Source of the DNA: Anaerocolumna xylanovorans DSM 12503
GTDB taxonomy: Bacteria > Bacillota > Clostridia > Lachnospirales > Lachnospiraceae
Length of the DNA: 64,000 bases
Assembly (NCBI RefSeq): GCF_900143645.1
Contig: NZ_FRFD01000003.1
Coordinates: 1,363,899-1,427,898, forward strand
Direction of reading: 5' to 3'
This document shows, in pieces, positions 33,414-41,630 of the stretch. Position 1 is the stretch's first letter; every line of letters begins with the position of its first letter. The notes beneath the pieces were generated by a model. It was not told where the DNA came from. It did not search any database and was given only the letters and a program-made list of their open reading frames with translations. The position numbers and the translations under genes are program-made.

Positions 33414-34772
33414 CTAATTTATAAGTTCAGCAACCAGATCATATCCCCTTGCTTCTGTAACAACAACATCTGCAAACTCGCCGGACATTAGCATGGCTCT
33501 GGTGGGAATAAATATATAGCCGTCCACATTGGGAGCATCCATATAAGTCCTTCCGATATAGATATTTCCGCTTTCTAAGCCGTATTCATCCAGGGATTCT
33601 TCCGGAAGTTTTCCTTCTATTAAAACCTTCAGCCTTTCACCGATTTTTTCTTCTGATTTTTCAAAAGCAACCTTTTGCTGTAATTCCATGATTTCCTTTT
33701 GACGTTTTACTTTAACCGGTTTTCTTATCTGGGAAGGCATCTTAGCTGCCGGGGTATCTTCCTCCTTGGAATAGGTAAATACACCTAATCGTTCAAAGCC
33801 CATCTCTTTTACAAATTCCGTTAATTCTTCGTGGTTTTCCTCTGTTTCACCAGGGAATCCCGTAATCAGGGTGGTACGGAGCGCAATATCCGGTATCTCC
33901 CTTCTAAGCTTATTAACCATTTCTATCAGCTCGGCTTTTGTTGTTCTTCTTCCCATCCTCTTTAGAATCTCATCACTGGCATGTTGGATGGGAATGTCCA
34001 GATAATGGCATATCTTCTTTTCTGACTTCATTACCTTAATTAAATCATCCGTGATTTCTTCCGGGTAACAGTAAAGAATCCGAATCCATTCTATTCCTTC
34101 TATTTTACAAAGTTCTCTTAAAAGCTTATGCAGAGATTTCTCCCCATAGATATCTTTTCCGTAAAGAGTAGTCTCCTGGGCAACCAGAATTAATTCCTTT
34201 ACCCCGTTATCCGCTAACTCTTTTGCTTCCTCCAAAAGTTCTTCCATGGGTCTGCTCTGATAATTCCCTCTTATCTTGGGAATAATACAATAGGTGCAGT
34301 GCTTGTCGCAGCCTTCTGCAATCTTTAGATAGGAAAAATAACCTCCTGTGGTATTAATCCTCTTATGCTTATCCGTATGAGGACGGCTTTCAAACTCCTC
34401 TATCTTAACGGGTTTGCTTCCCTTTAATACCTCATCGATGACGGAAGCGATCTCTTCATACCTTTTTGTACCGACAACAGCGTCCACTTCCGGGATTTCC
34501 TTTAAAATGTCCTCCCTGTAACGCTGAGCAAGACATCCGGTTACAATTAATCCTTTCAATCTGCCGTCTTTCTTATATTGCCCCATTTCTAAAATGGTAT
34601 TAATGCTTTCTTCCTTGGCATCATTAATAAAGCAGCAGGTATTAACGATAATAATATCCGCCTGCCTTTCGTCATCTGTTATAGTAAAACCGTATTCTTT
34701 TATGATACCAAGCATTATCTCACTGTCCACCAGGTTTTTATCACAACCCAGCGAAACAAAAAATATATTCAT
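33414..34772 (-). CDS. rimO: Ribosomal protein S12 methylthiotransferase RimO
   Basis: Radical-SAM enzyme of 452 residues that methylthiolates Asp of ribosomal protein S12. The N-terminal UPF0004 domain begins NIFFVSLGCDKNLVDSE with cluster Cys in GCDKN, VNTCCFIND and VTGCLAQRY. The radical-SAM CX3CX2C motif is EGCDKHCTYCIIPKIRG, and a TRAM domain closes the protein (about 375-450). The start DKNLVDSE distinguishes RimO from MiaB. The ATG at 34770-34772 follows GGAGG by 5 bases. First gene of rimO-pgsA-cinA, with repeat copy A in its leader. Confidence 0.95.
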   Translation of the reverse strand: MNIFFVSLGCDKNLVDSEIMLGIIKEYGFTITDDERQADIIIVNTCCFINDAKEESINTILEMGQYKKDGRLKGLIVTGCLAQRYREDILKEIPEVDAVVGTKRYEEIASVIDEVLKGSKPVKIEEFESRPHTDKHKRINTTGGYFSYLKIAEGCDKHCTYCIIPKIRGNYQSRPMEELLEEAKELADNGVKELILVAQETTLYGKDIYGEKSLHKLLRELCKIEGIEWIRILYCYPEEITDDLIKVMKSEKKICHYLDIPIQHASDEILKRMGRRTTKAELIEMVNKLRREIPDIALRTTLITGFPGETEENHEELTEFVKEMGFERLGVFTYSKEEDTPAAKMPSQIRKPVKVKRQKEIMELQQKVAFEKSEEKIGERLKVLIEGKLPEESLDEYGLESGNIYIGRTYMDAPNVDGYIFIPTRAMLMSGEFADVVVTEARGYDLVAELIN

Positions 34773-34793
34773 CCAAACCTCCAACTATTCCTA

Positions 34794-34883
34794 CACTAGC
34801 TCCCATTGCATGCCGCATTTGCTTGCAGATGTGGCACTGCCACCAATCAGGATGCGAATTATGCTTTTCAATAATTCACACTA
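34794..34883 (-). repeat. Dispersed leader repeat, copy A
   Basis: About 90 bases that match copy B with five differences, all transitions, in my manual alignment. Minus-strand order: hairpin I (around TTGAAAAGCA), the link TCCTGATTGGTGGCAG, hairpin II with a CAAG loop (34811-34836), then TGCAATGGGAGCTAGTGT. It lies about 20 bases upstream of the rimO start. Confidence 0.75.
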
Positions 34884-34904
34884 AACTGTTACCCTTGACA
34901 TTTT

Positions 34905-34933
34905 AACAGTTTTCTTCTAAAAAAGAAACTGTT
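34905..34933. other. AT-rich stem-loop in the rimO leader
   Basis: AACAGTTT (34905-34912) pairs with AAACTGTT (34926-34933), extended by CTT/AAG with a bulge. A T-rich stretch follows on the plus strand, but no plus-strand gene ends here, so a terminator role is doubtful. Confidence 0.3.
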
Positions 34934-34940
34934 TATTTTT

Positions 34941-34969
34941 TATTTAATCTTTTGGAAATTCTAATGCAA
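34941..34969 (-). promoter_or_regulatory. Candidate promoter of rimO-pgsA-cinA
   Basis: Minus-strand TTGCAT (34964-34969) and TAAATA (34941-34946) with a 17-base spacer. It would give a leader of about 160 bases that includes the stem-loop and repeat copy A. Confidence 0.4.
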
Positions 34970-34975
34970 ATTTAA

Positions 34976-35003
34976 TTGACTTTTATCCTTTATTTGTTAA
35001 GAT
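34976..35003 (+). promoter_or_regulatory. Candidate promoter of the 537-residue protein gene
   Basis: TTGACT (34976-34981) and TAAGAT (34998-35003) with a 16-base spacer, about 30 bases before the ATG. Confidence 0.5.
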
Positions 35004-35034
35004 AAAAGAAATCAAATGAAAGGTTACGGATACG

Positions 35035-36648
35035 ATGAAAAAAACCAGAAATATTATTATCAGCTTATTAGTTTTCTTCACGATTATATTTATTTATTAC
35101 TATATCACTCTGCCGGCTATCAATATCCATTCCCACGGCTTCTGGCTGTTTATTATTACAGCCCTGATTGTACTTACCCTTATTATAGGCTTTGCTTTTA
35201 ACAGAAACGGAAAAATCATAACCAGTCCCAAAGATTTCATAAACGGCCCGCTTATGAAGGCCTCCGTTATAGTAACCGTTGCTGTTATCCTGTTTTACAT
35301 TGGCGGTTCCCTTTTATCTTCCCCAATTATCAATTCCGGTAAATATCAAAAGATGCTGCCTGTAAAAGAAGGTGATTTTAAAACAGACATTCAGGAAATC
35401 TCCTATTCCGAGATTCCGGTTCTCGATAAAGATTCTGCTACTTTACTGGGTTCCAGAAAAATGGGAAGCATCACCGAATATGTATCACAGTTTGAGGTGT
35501 CGGACAACTATACCCAGATAAACTACAAGAGCGTTCCTACCAGAGTCACTCCTCTTGAATACGGCAATGCTATCAAGTGGCTTACCAATAACAGTAAGGG
35601 TATTCCGGCCTATATCCGAATTGATATGACAACAGAAAATGTTGAACTGGTGAAATTATCAAAAGGCATAAAGTATTCCCAGTCCGACCATTTTGGCAGA
35701 TACTTAAACCGTTACCTGCGCTTTCACTATCCGACTTATGTTTTCTCTTCTTATAACTTTGAAATTGATGAAGCCGGTGTGCCTTACTGGATATGCCCTG
35801 TTAAGAGCTATACCATAGGGCTGTTCGGCGGTGAGACCGTCGGAAGGGTTGTTCTTGTAAATGCTATAACAGGAGATCTTAGCAATTACAAGGTATCCGA
35901 GGTTCCCGAATGGGTGGACCGTGTTTATTCAGCCGATTTATTGGTACAGCAATTTAATTATTATGGCACCTTAAAACACGGGTATTTAAATTCCATCTTC
36001 AGCCAGAAAGACTCCCTGCAGACTACAAAAGGATACAATTATATCGCCCTGGAGGATGATGTGTGGGTATATACAGGCATTACTTCCGTCGGTCAGGACG
36101 AATCCAATGTAGGCTTTGTTCTTATGAATCAGAGAACAGCCGAAACAAGATATTATCCGATTTCAGGAGCCGAAGAATACTCTGCTATGGCCTCTGCCGA
36201 AGGACAGGTACAGCATTTAGGATATACGGCAACTTTCCCGCTGCTCCTTAATATCGGAGGAGAACCCACTTATTTTATAGCCCTTAAGGATGCCGCCGGG
36301 CTTGTAAAAAGCTATGCTATGGTAAATATCTCAAGATATCAGATTGTGGCAACTGCAGAAACCATCAAGGAGTGCGAAAGACAGTATTTGCAAAAACTTC
36401 AGGATGATAATATCATACAGCAAGATACGGATACCCTTCAATCAGCATCCGGCAGTATTGCCAAGCTGGCAGATGTGGTTATTGACGGTAACTCCCACTA
36501 TTATATACTGCTTCAGGGAAATGACGGAATCTTTGATATCAATGTTTCAAAATTCCCCGAAATCATCCGGTATAATGTCGGTGATTTTATTAAAATCACC
36601 TATACCCCCGGTACTTCCTACAACACAGTAGAAGAAATCCAAAAATAA
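35035..36648 (+). CDS. Unrecognised membrane-anchored protein
   Basis: I do not recognise this 537-residue protein. Three hydrophobic segments occupy about residues 8-27, 36-54 and 75-96; the remaining 440 residues are mixed alpha/beta and would lie on one side of the membrane, probably outside. Repeated lines of the type GGETVGRVVLVNAITGDLSNY and IALKDAAGLVKSYAMVNI suggest beta-rich modules that read like PepSY-type or propeller-like repeats. The last 75 residues (IAKLADVVIDGNSHYYILLQG...) look like a small OB-like beta domain. There is no catalytic motif. It stands alone on the plus strand, with its own promoter and a shared terminator. Confidence 0.75.
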   Translation: MKKTRNIIISLLVFFTIIFIYYYITLPAINIHSHGFWLFIITALIVLTLIIGFAFNRNGKIITSPKDFINGPLMKASVIVTVAVILFYIGGSLLSSPIINSGKYQKMLPVKEGDFKTDIQEISYSEIPVLDKDSATLLGSRKMGSITEYVSQFEVSDNYTQINYKSVPTRVTPLEYGNAIKWLTNNSKGIPAYIRIDMTTENVELVKLSKGIKYSQSDHFGRYLNRYLRFHYPTYVFSSYNFEIDEAGVPYWICPVKSYTIGLFGGETVGRVVLVNAITGDLSNYKVSEVPEWVDRVYSADLLVQQFNYYGTLKHGYLNSIFSQKDSLQTTKGYNYIALEDDVWVYTGITSVGQDESNVGFVLMNQRTAETRYYPISGAEEYSAMASAEGQVQHLGYTATFPLLLNIGGEPTYFIALKDAAGLVKSYAMVNISRYQIVATAETIKECERQYLQKLQDDNIIQQDTDTLQSASGSIAKLADVVIDGNSHYYILLQGNDGIFDINVSKFPEIIRYNVGDFIKITYTPGTSYNTVEEIQK

Positions 36649-36656
36649 ATCACAGC

Positions 36657-36710
36657 AAAAAAGAAAGCGGTTTTTGACCTGTACCAATGTCTTAGACCGC
36701 TTTCTTTTTT
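36657..36710. terminator. Bidirectional terminator
   Basis: AAAAAAGAAAGCGGT and ACCGCTTTCTTTTTT form a stem with a 24-base loop and give T-runs on both strands. It serves the plus-strand 537-residue protein gene and the minus-strand GTPase operon that ends at 36719. Confidence 0.85.
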
Positions 36711-36718
36711 ATTCAAAA

Positions 36719-37888
36719 TCAGTTATCAAGGCATGCATCCAATTCTTTGCGAATTTTCTCCTTATCTATGTTTTTTCCTATAAAAACAAGCTTTGTCATT
36801 CTATCACCATACTTTTTATCCCAATTTTCCTTTATGGGAGGATATTTCCTCATTGCCTCCTCAAGCTGTTCCTTTGAAGCAGCTGCTGCCCAAAGCCCTG
36901 CCGGCGTAAGACTCATCTGTTTTCCTGCCTGTTCAAATATATGGGCTGTATCTCTTTCGTCAGAAAACCACGCCATACCTTTACTTCGTATAATGTTTGA
37001 AGGCCATCTGCTATTCAGCCAGTCCTCAAATTTCTCGTAGTGGAAGGGCCTTCTTGTATAGTAAAGGAAAGTACCTATACCGTATTCGTCTGTTTCACCG
37101 TCATGATGGTGATGATGGTGCCGGTGTTCATGGGAGTGCTCATATTCCTTGTCATCTTCTTCTTTCAAGAACACCTTTTTCCAACCGGAGGAATTCTCAA
37201 CTTCATTCAAATCAAAATTCCCCGTATCCAGTACATCAGATACCGCCACTTTTGCATAATCTGTTTCAATTATATCAGCCTCCGGCTGAAGTTGCCGGAT
37301 CACCGAAAGAATCTCTGCCTTCTCACTCTCTTTTATATCTGATATCTTATTTAAAATAATAGTATTGCAGAACTCTATCTGCTGGATGATAAGACTCTCG
37401 ATATCATCTTCCTCAATGTCTTCCTTTACAAGACTTTTTCCGCTAATGAATTCATCCACCAGACGTCTGGCATCCACTACCGTAACTACATTATCCAACC
37501 TGCATATATTGGGAAGGCGGTCATCCTCTACTGTTCCATCCAGCATGGCAATTGTCTGAACAATTGGCAAGGGTTCGCAGATTCCGCTGGCTTCAATCAG
37601 TATATAATCAAAACGTCCCTGCTTAACCAGGTGCACAATCTGCTTCATCAGATCCGTTTTCAGACTACAGCAGATACATCCGTTTGATAAAGCCACAAGG
37701 TTATCATCTGCCAGGGTTACTTCTCCGCCTCTTTCAATAAGTTCTGCATCGATATTGACTTCACCGATGTCATTTACGATAACCGCTACCTTATATCCTT
37801 CCTGATTTTCAAGCACATGGTTTAGCAGCGTGGTTTTACCAGAGCCCAAATAGCCCGTTATCAATGTAATTGGTATTCTTTTATCCAT
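36719..37888 (-). CDS. COG0523 (CobW/G3E) metallochaperone GTPase with His-rich loop
   Basis: P-loop GTPase of 389 residues. G1 is ITGYLGSGKTTLLNH, the metal-binding CxCC motif is GCICCSLKTDLM, and the G4-like segment is NKISDI. A His cluster at about residues 248-262 (HSHEHRHHHHHHDGETDEYG) should bind zinc or a similar metal. The C-terminal CobW_C domain is present (FHYEKFEDWLNSRWP, RSKGMAWF). The family delivers metals to client proteins, in many cases under zinc starvation. Third gene of an operon with a TPR protein and a paralogue lacking the His cluster, behind a Zur-like palindrome. Confidence 0.9.
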   Translation of the reverse strand: MDKRIPITLITGYLGSGKTTLLNHVLENQEGYKVAVIVNDIGEVNIDAELIERGGEVTLADDNLVALSNGCICCSLKTDLMKQIVHLVKQGRFDYILIEASGICEPLPIVQTIAMLDGTVEDDRLPNICRLDNVVTVVDARRLVDEFISGKSLVKEDIEEDDIESLIIQQIEFCNTIILNKISDIKESEKAEILSVIRQLQPEADIIETDYAKVAVSDVLDTGNFDLNEVENSSGWKKVFLKEEDDKEYEHSHEHRHHHHHHDGETDEYGIGTFLYYTRRPFHYEKFEDWLNSRWPSNIIRSKGMAWFSDERDTAHIFEQAGKQMSLTPAGLWAAAASKEQLEEAMRKYPPIKENWDKKYGDRMTKLVFIGKNIDKEKIRKELDACLDN

Positions 37889-37938
37889 ATATTACCTCAT
37901 TTCTGCGCAATGTTTGCAGCTGCAGTGTTTGTGAAAAA

Positions 37939-38733
37939 TCACAGATTGTTGAGTATCCGTTCTGTTTCTTCATCTCCTGTTAACTGATATAAAAATAAGA
38001 AGAGATACCTGGCGTAATCAAGGTTGTTTCTGTCAAGCTCCATTTTAGCGGCCTTATATAAAAGCCCTAAGGTCTCCTGTCTGGGAACGGATGGAATCCC
38101 CTTCTCCTCTAGTATTTCCTGTAACTTGGAGAATTCCCTGACCTGCCTTTTTCTCTTTAATGCCTTCTCAAAAAATTCCATCTCTTTTGATGCAGCTTCA
38201 TTCGGATAATAATAATTACTGTACTCATAAACCGCCTCCGAGATATCCGGCTGATAAGTTTCCAGATAATACAGGCCAAGCAGCCGGTAATATTTACTCA
38301 TATCACTCCTTGTATAACAATACGGATACATCCTTTCTGCTGTTTTATAAAGCATATCCCAGTTGCCGGTGTCCCGGTATAAGCGAGCCAGCCCATACAG
38401 TATCTCTACATCCAAAGGATTGCAGACAAGGGCCTTCTCATAAAAAGAAAGTGCTCTTTCCCCGTCATCTTTTTTTCTATATCTTTCTGCCAGCTCCCTG
38501 TATAAAAGGTGAAGCTTCCAGTCCAGGATATCATATTCCCTTCCTTTAAAATCATATTCATACAGATAAATCTCAAAGAAATGGTTGGGGCAGAAAAATA
38601 CTGCCTTATCCCTCTGTTCCTCCTTCTCCCACAGGTTCAGGAAATCTTTCAATTCCTTAATCGTTATCTTCTCCAGGTTCTCATACAGGTAATGATATTG
38701 CTTCTCAATTTCTTCCATTTGCCGTACTTTCAC
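37939..38733 (-). CDS. TPR-like helical protein
   Basis: Soluble all-helical protein of 264 residues. The stretch KKDDGERALSFYEKALVCNPLDVEILYGLARLYRDTGNWD (about residues 87-126) is a recognisable TPR pair, and further helix pairs with aromatic positions (YYRLLGLYYLETYQPDISEAVYEY) continue. It is rich in Tyr and Glu. No catalytic motif. The GTG start at 38731-38733 overlaps the preceding GTPase gene by 29 bases, with GGAGAAAGG upstream, so the two are coupled. It sits between two COG0523 genes, which suggests a partner or client-binding scaffold for metal delivery; that is inference. Confidence 0.75.
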   Translation of the reverse strand: MKVRQMEEIEKQYHYLYENLEKITIKELKDFLNLWEKEEQRDKAVFFCPNHFFEIYLYEYDFKGREYDILDWKLHLLYRELAERYRKKDDGERALSFYEKALVCNPLDVEILYGLARLYRDTGNWDMLYKTAERMYPYCYTRSDMSKYYRLLGLYYLETYQPDISEAVYEYSNYYYPNEAASKEMEFFEKALKRKRQVREFSKLQEILEEKGIPSVPRQETLGLLYKAAKMELDRNNLDYARYLFLFLYQLTGDEETERILNNL

Positions 38734-39868
38734 CGCCTTTCTCCAGACAATCCGATAGCCTTTGAATAAATATTTCTCTGTTATAATCTTTTCCGATAAA
38801 TACCAGTTGATTCATTCTGTCCCCATACACCATGTCCCAATCCAAAAGCACTTCGGGATATTGCTTAAAAATAATTTCCTGTTCTTCTTTTGGCAAGGCA
38901 GCCGTCCAGTTAGAGACCTCTGAAAGGGAAGAATTTCTTCCTGCCTGCTCAAATAACTGAACATGCATATCATCCTCCGAAAACCAGATATAGCCCTTTG
39001 CTCTTATGATTTCTTCCGGATAATCCTTTTCCAGAAAAGCAATAAACCTGTCATAATCAAAGGGATGCCTGTCCTCAAATACAAAGGAGGAGATACCAAA
39101 CTCCTCATGTACCCCTCTTTTTTCTGCTCCATCCTGATGCAGTACCGACAAGGTATGCCCCAAAGGAGAGGACCTTTCCACTGCTTTATAGTCAAATTCC
39201 CTTTCTCTGAAAATATATTCTGAATCTATTCTGCCATATTCTGTTTCAATAATTTCAGCAAAGGGCTGGAATTTTCTTATAACAGCCTTAACTTCCTCAA
39301 GCTGTTTTCTGCTTAACAGGTCACATTTATTTAACAGAATTATATTACAGAATTCCACTTGCTCTATTATCAGATTAATAATATCGGGATCCTCCTCTGT
39401 CTTCTCTTCTGTGATATCTTCAAGCTCCTCTAAAAATTCCGCATAGATTCTATCTGCATCAACCACAGTGACAATGGTACTTAGATGCGCCTTTAATTCC
39501 CGGTTCTCCTCCTCATATAATAAAAAAACTTCTGCAATAGAAGCCGGATTACTGATACCGGAAGCTTCTACCAGTATGGTATCAATCTCCTCCATGTCCG
39601 CTATTCTTTCAATCTGTGCCATAAATTCATCACGCAAGGTGCAGCAGATGCAGCCATTCTTCAACTCGACCACACTGTAATCCAAAACAGTATTCTTATT
39701 TTCAAGCCTTATCAAAGAGGCATCTATATTCACAGCTCCCATATCATTAACAACAAGAGCCACTTTTCTCCCTGATGCATCCTTAAGCAGCCCGTTCATC
39801 AATGTTGTTTTACCCGATCCCAGATACCCTGTTATTAATATAACGTTTTTCTCTGTCTTTATATCCAT
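38705..39868 (-). CDS. COG0523 (CobW/G3E) metallochaperone GTPase
   Basis: GTPase of 387 residues, first gene of the operon. G1 is ITGYLGSGKTTLMNG, the CxCC metal motif is GCICCTLRDEFM, the G4-like motif is LNKCD, and the C-terminal CobW_C domain includes FDYDRFIAFLEKDYPEEIIRAKGYIWF. In place of the His cluster of its downstream paralogue it has a short HQDGAEKRGVHEEFG stretch, so the two may differ in metal affinity or client. The ATG is 30 bases after the Zur-like palindrome. Overlaps the TPR gene. Confidence 0.9.
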   Translation of the reverse strand: MDIKTEKNVILITGYLGSGKTTLMNGLLKDASGRKVALVVNDMGAVNIDASLIRLENKNTVLDYSVVELKNGCICCTLRDEFMAQIERIADMEEIDTILVEASGISNPASIAEVFLLYEEENRELKAHLSTIVTVVDADRIYAEFLEELEDITEEKTEEDPDIINLIIEQVEFCNIILLNKCDLLSRKQLEEVKAVIRKFQPFAEIIETEYGRIDSEYIFREREFDYKAVERSSPLGHTLSVLHQDGAEKRGVHEEFGISSFVFEDRHPFDYDRFIAFLEKDYPEEIIRAKGYIWFSEDDMHVQLFEQAGRNSSLSEVSNWTAALPKEEQEIIFKQYPEVLLDWDMVYGDRMNQLVFIGKDYNREIFIQRLSDCLEKGGESTANGRN

Positions 39869-39897
39869 GCTGATAGTCCTTCCTAAAGCAGTTGCTT

Positions 39898-39922
39898 GTT
39901 AATGCAAATCATTTGCATTAAC
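39898..39922. promoter_or_regulatory. Zur/Fur-family-type operator
   Basis: GTTAATGCAAAT and ATTTGCATTAAC are exact 12-base arms around one C; the core TGCAAAT-C-ATTTGCA has the 7-1-7 layout of Fur-family boxes. It begins two bases after the -10 element and ends 29 bases before the ATG of the first COG0523 gene. Zinc control through Zur is the natural reading, given these genes. Confidence 0.7.
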
Positions 39923-39923
39923 A

Positions 39924-39952
39924 ATTATACCTCTGATCCTTTGGCTTGTCAA
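39924..39952 (-). promoter_or_regulatory. Consensus sigma-A promoter of the COG0523 operon
   Basis: Minus-strand TTGACA (39947-39952), 17-base spacer, TATAAT (39924-39929): all twelve bases match consensus. The operator overlaps the start point, so this looks like a strong promoter held by a repressor. Confidence 0.88.
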
Positions 39953-39984
39953 TCAAACTGCAACTGGTTTACACCATATGGAGC

Positions 39985-40029
39985 AAACGGGCTGCTGCCG
40001 GAAGATCTTCCCCCGGCAGCAGCCCGTTT
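39985..40029. terminator. Terminator after the folD-linked gene
   Basis: AAACGGGCTGCTGCCGG and CCGGCAGCAGCCCGTTT are exact 17-base arms around an 11-base loop, very GC-rich, just past the stop at 40037. The T-runs are short on both strands. It insulates the upstream folD operon from the COG0523 promoter. Confidence 0.85.
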
Positions 40030-40036
40030 TAAAATT

Positions 40037-40723
40037 CTATTCTGTAGTTTCTGAAATTTCTTTTTTTGAATTGCGCAGCTTTTTGATATAACTGTTAATG
40101 CGAAAGAGCTTCTTTTTCTTGTTCTTTCCCGGATGCTCATAATCTCCGATAAAGGAGGTCATGACAAAATGGCGGATACATTTTGCATCTCTTTCCTTTT
40201 CCAGGGAACGAAGTTCCAAATCCAGATTCTTTCGTATTCTCCGCATGGCCTTACTGTGGTCTATCTCCGTAACCAGGCGGCCATCCTGAAAAATCAGTTC
40301 CAAAAGGGTTTCATAGCAATACACCGGCTCATAATAACGTCCGGAGCAAATCATGCCTTTATCATACTCTTTCAGATATCCCTTCCCAACAATCATACCG
40401 CCTGTATAAATTAAGGATAAATGAATGTCCTCATAACAGGCATTCGTTATACCATAACTGATTTCAGAAATCTTAGGCTCCACATTCCCAATCTCCGGAA
40501 AACCGCGGTCAGAAAAGACAGACAAATCTTTCAGATAAAGCTTATAGTCCTCTATTTCCATATTTCCGTTATATTGGAACTGCTTATCTTTTTCCCATGT
40601 GGGATTAATGTTTAAATCGGCAGGTAAATATGGACTGTCCTCACATTTTAAAACCACATAGCTGATTCCATCTTTAATAATATGATTGCTGCCAGCCATT
40701 ATCACTCTTACCTTTCTTTTCAT
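40037..40723 (-). CDS. Unrecognised protein encoded after folD
   Basis: Not recognised. A 228-residue soluble protein, beta-rich in its first 170 residues (HIIKDGISYVVLKCEDSPYLPADLN, GNMEIEDYKLYLKDLSVF, SLIYTGGMIVGKGYLKEYDKG) with a basic, Lys-rich C-terminus (GKNKKKKLFRINSYIKKLRNSKKE) that could touch nucleic acid or ribosomes. The ATG overlaps the folD stop as ATGA; a second in-frame ATG at 40699 has AAAGG upstream and may be the real start. Co-transcribed with folD. Confidence 0.65.
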   Translation of the reverse strand: MKRKVRVIMAGSNHIIKDGISYVVLKCEDSPYLPADLNINPTWEKDKQFQYNGNMEIEDYKLYLKDLSVFSDRGFPEIGNVEPKISEISYGITNACYEDIHLSLIYTGGMIVGKGYLKEYDKGMICSGRYYEPVYCYETLLELIFQDGRLVTEIDHSKAMRRIRKNLDLELRSLEKERDAKCIRHFVMTSFIGDYEHPGKNKKKKLFRINSYIKKLRNSKKEISETTE

Positions 40724-41568
40724 TCGTTTTTCAACTTAGCACTTTCCACGCAGTTTTTCATTAACATGGCGATGGTCATAGGGCCAACACCTCCGGGAAC
40801 CGGAGTGATTGCACTAACCAAATCAAAGACATCATCATAATCCACATCGCCGCAAAGCTTCTTTCCCTCCAGACGGTGGATGCCGACATCTATTACAACA
40901 GCTCCTTCTTTGATAAATTCACTGTTAATAAACTTAGGCTTTCCAATCGCAGCTACCAGAATATCTGCCCTTTTTGCGACCTTTTTTAAATCCACTGTCT
41001 TGGAATGGCAAATTGTTACCGTTGCGTCCTCCCTTATTAAAAGTGCCGCCATGGGTTTTCCAACGATATTACTTCTTCCGATAACAACACATTCCTTACC
41101 GCTGATGGTGATGCCCGAACGTTTCAAAAGCTCAATTACGCCTGCCGGAGTACAGGATACAAAACCTTTTTGTCCGGTGCTTAAAAGTCCTACATTTTCA
41201 GGATGGAAGCCGTCCACATCTTTCTCCGGTGAAATTGCTTTTATAATAACATCTTCCTTAATATGCTTTGGCAAAGGAAGCTGAACCAAAATACCGTTTA
41301 CATCTTTTCTTTCATTGAGTTCCTTAATAAGAGAAAGCAGCTCTTCCTGCGTTGTCTCCTCTTTTAACTCATAGGACAGGGAGCCAATACCGATATATTC
41401 ACAGGCCTTCTTTTTATTCCCGACATATACGGTGGAAGCAGAATCGTTTCCTACCTGTACCACTGCTAAAGTAACAGAAATTCCTTTTTCCGTTAACTGC
41501 CTTACTTCCTCTTTTAATTCCTCTTTAATATCAGAGGATATTTTCTTTCCGTCAATTATCTTGTCCAT
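40720..41568 (-). CDS. folD: Bifunctional methylene-THF dehydrogenase / methenyl-THF cyclohydrolase
   Basis: Enzyme of 282 residues that interconverts methylene-, methenyl- and 10-formyl-THF with NADP+. It shows VGNDSASTVYVGNKKKACEYIGI with the catalytic Lys, GILVQLPLPKHI, PEKDVDGFHPENVG, VIGRSNIVGKPMAALL and PVPGGVGPMTIAMLM. Works with fhs (61105-62775) in one-carbon metabolism. The ATG follows a GGAAGG-type site. It lies 62 bases after the aconitase-family gene, with a repeat remnant between. Confidence 0.97.
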   Translation of the reverse strand: MDKIIDGKKISSDIKEELKEEVRQLTEKGISVTLAVVQVGNDSASTVYVGNKKKACEYIGIGSLSYELKEETTQEELLSLIKELNERKDVNGILVQLPLPKHIKEDVIIKAISPEKDVDGFHPENVGLLSTGQKGFVSCTPAGVIELLKRSGITISGKECVVIGRSNIVGKPMAALLIREDATVTICHSKTVDLKKVAKRADILVAAIGKPKFINSEFIKEGAVVIDVGIHRLEGKKLCGDVDYDDVFDLVSAITPVPGGVGPMTIAMLMKNCVESAKLKNE

Positions 41569-41602
41569 AAGAACCCTTCCTTTCGTCCAGGAAATATTTT
41601 AC

Positions 41603-41630
41603 CATACACCCATGCATATCGCAAGTCTGC
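41603..41630 (-). repeat. Dispersed leader repeat, degenerate copy E
   Basis: Minus-strand GCAGACTTGCGATATGCATGGGTGTA resembles the 3' half of copy D (CTGCGATATGCAATGGGTGTA). It starts at the base after the stop codon of the aconitase-family gene and precedes folD. The stem no longer pairs. (Only the matching halves are quoted.). Confidence 0.35.
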
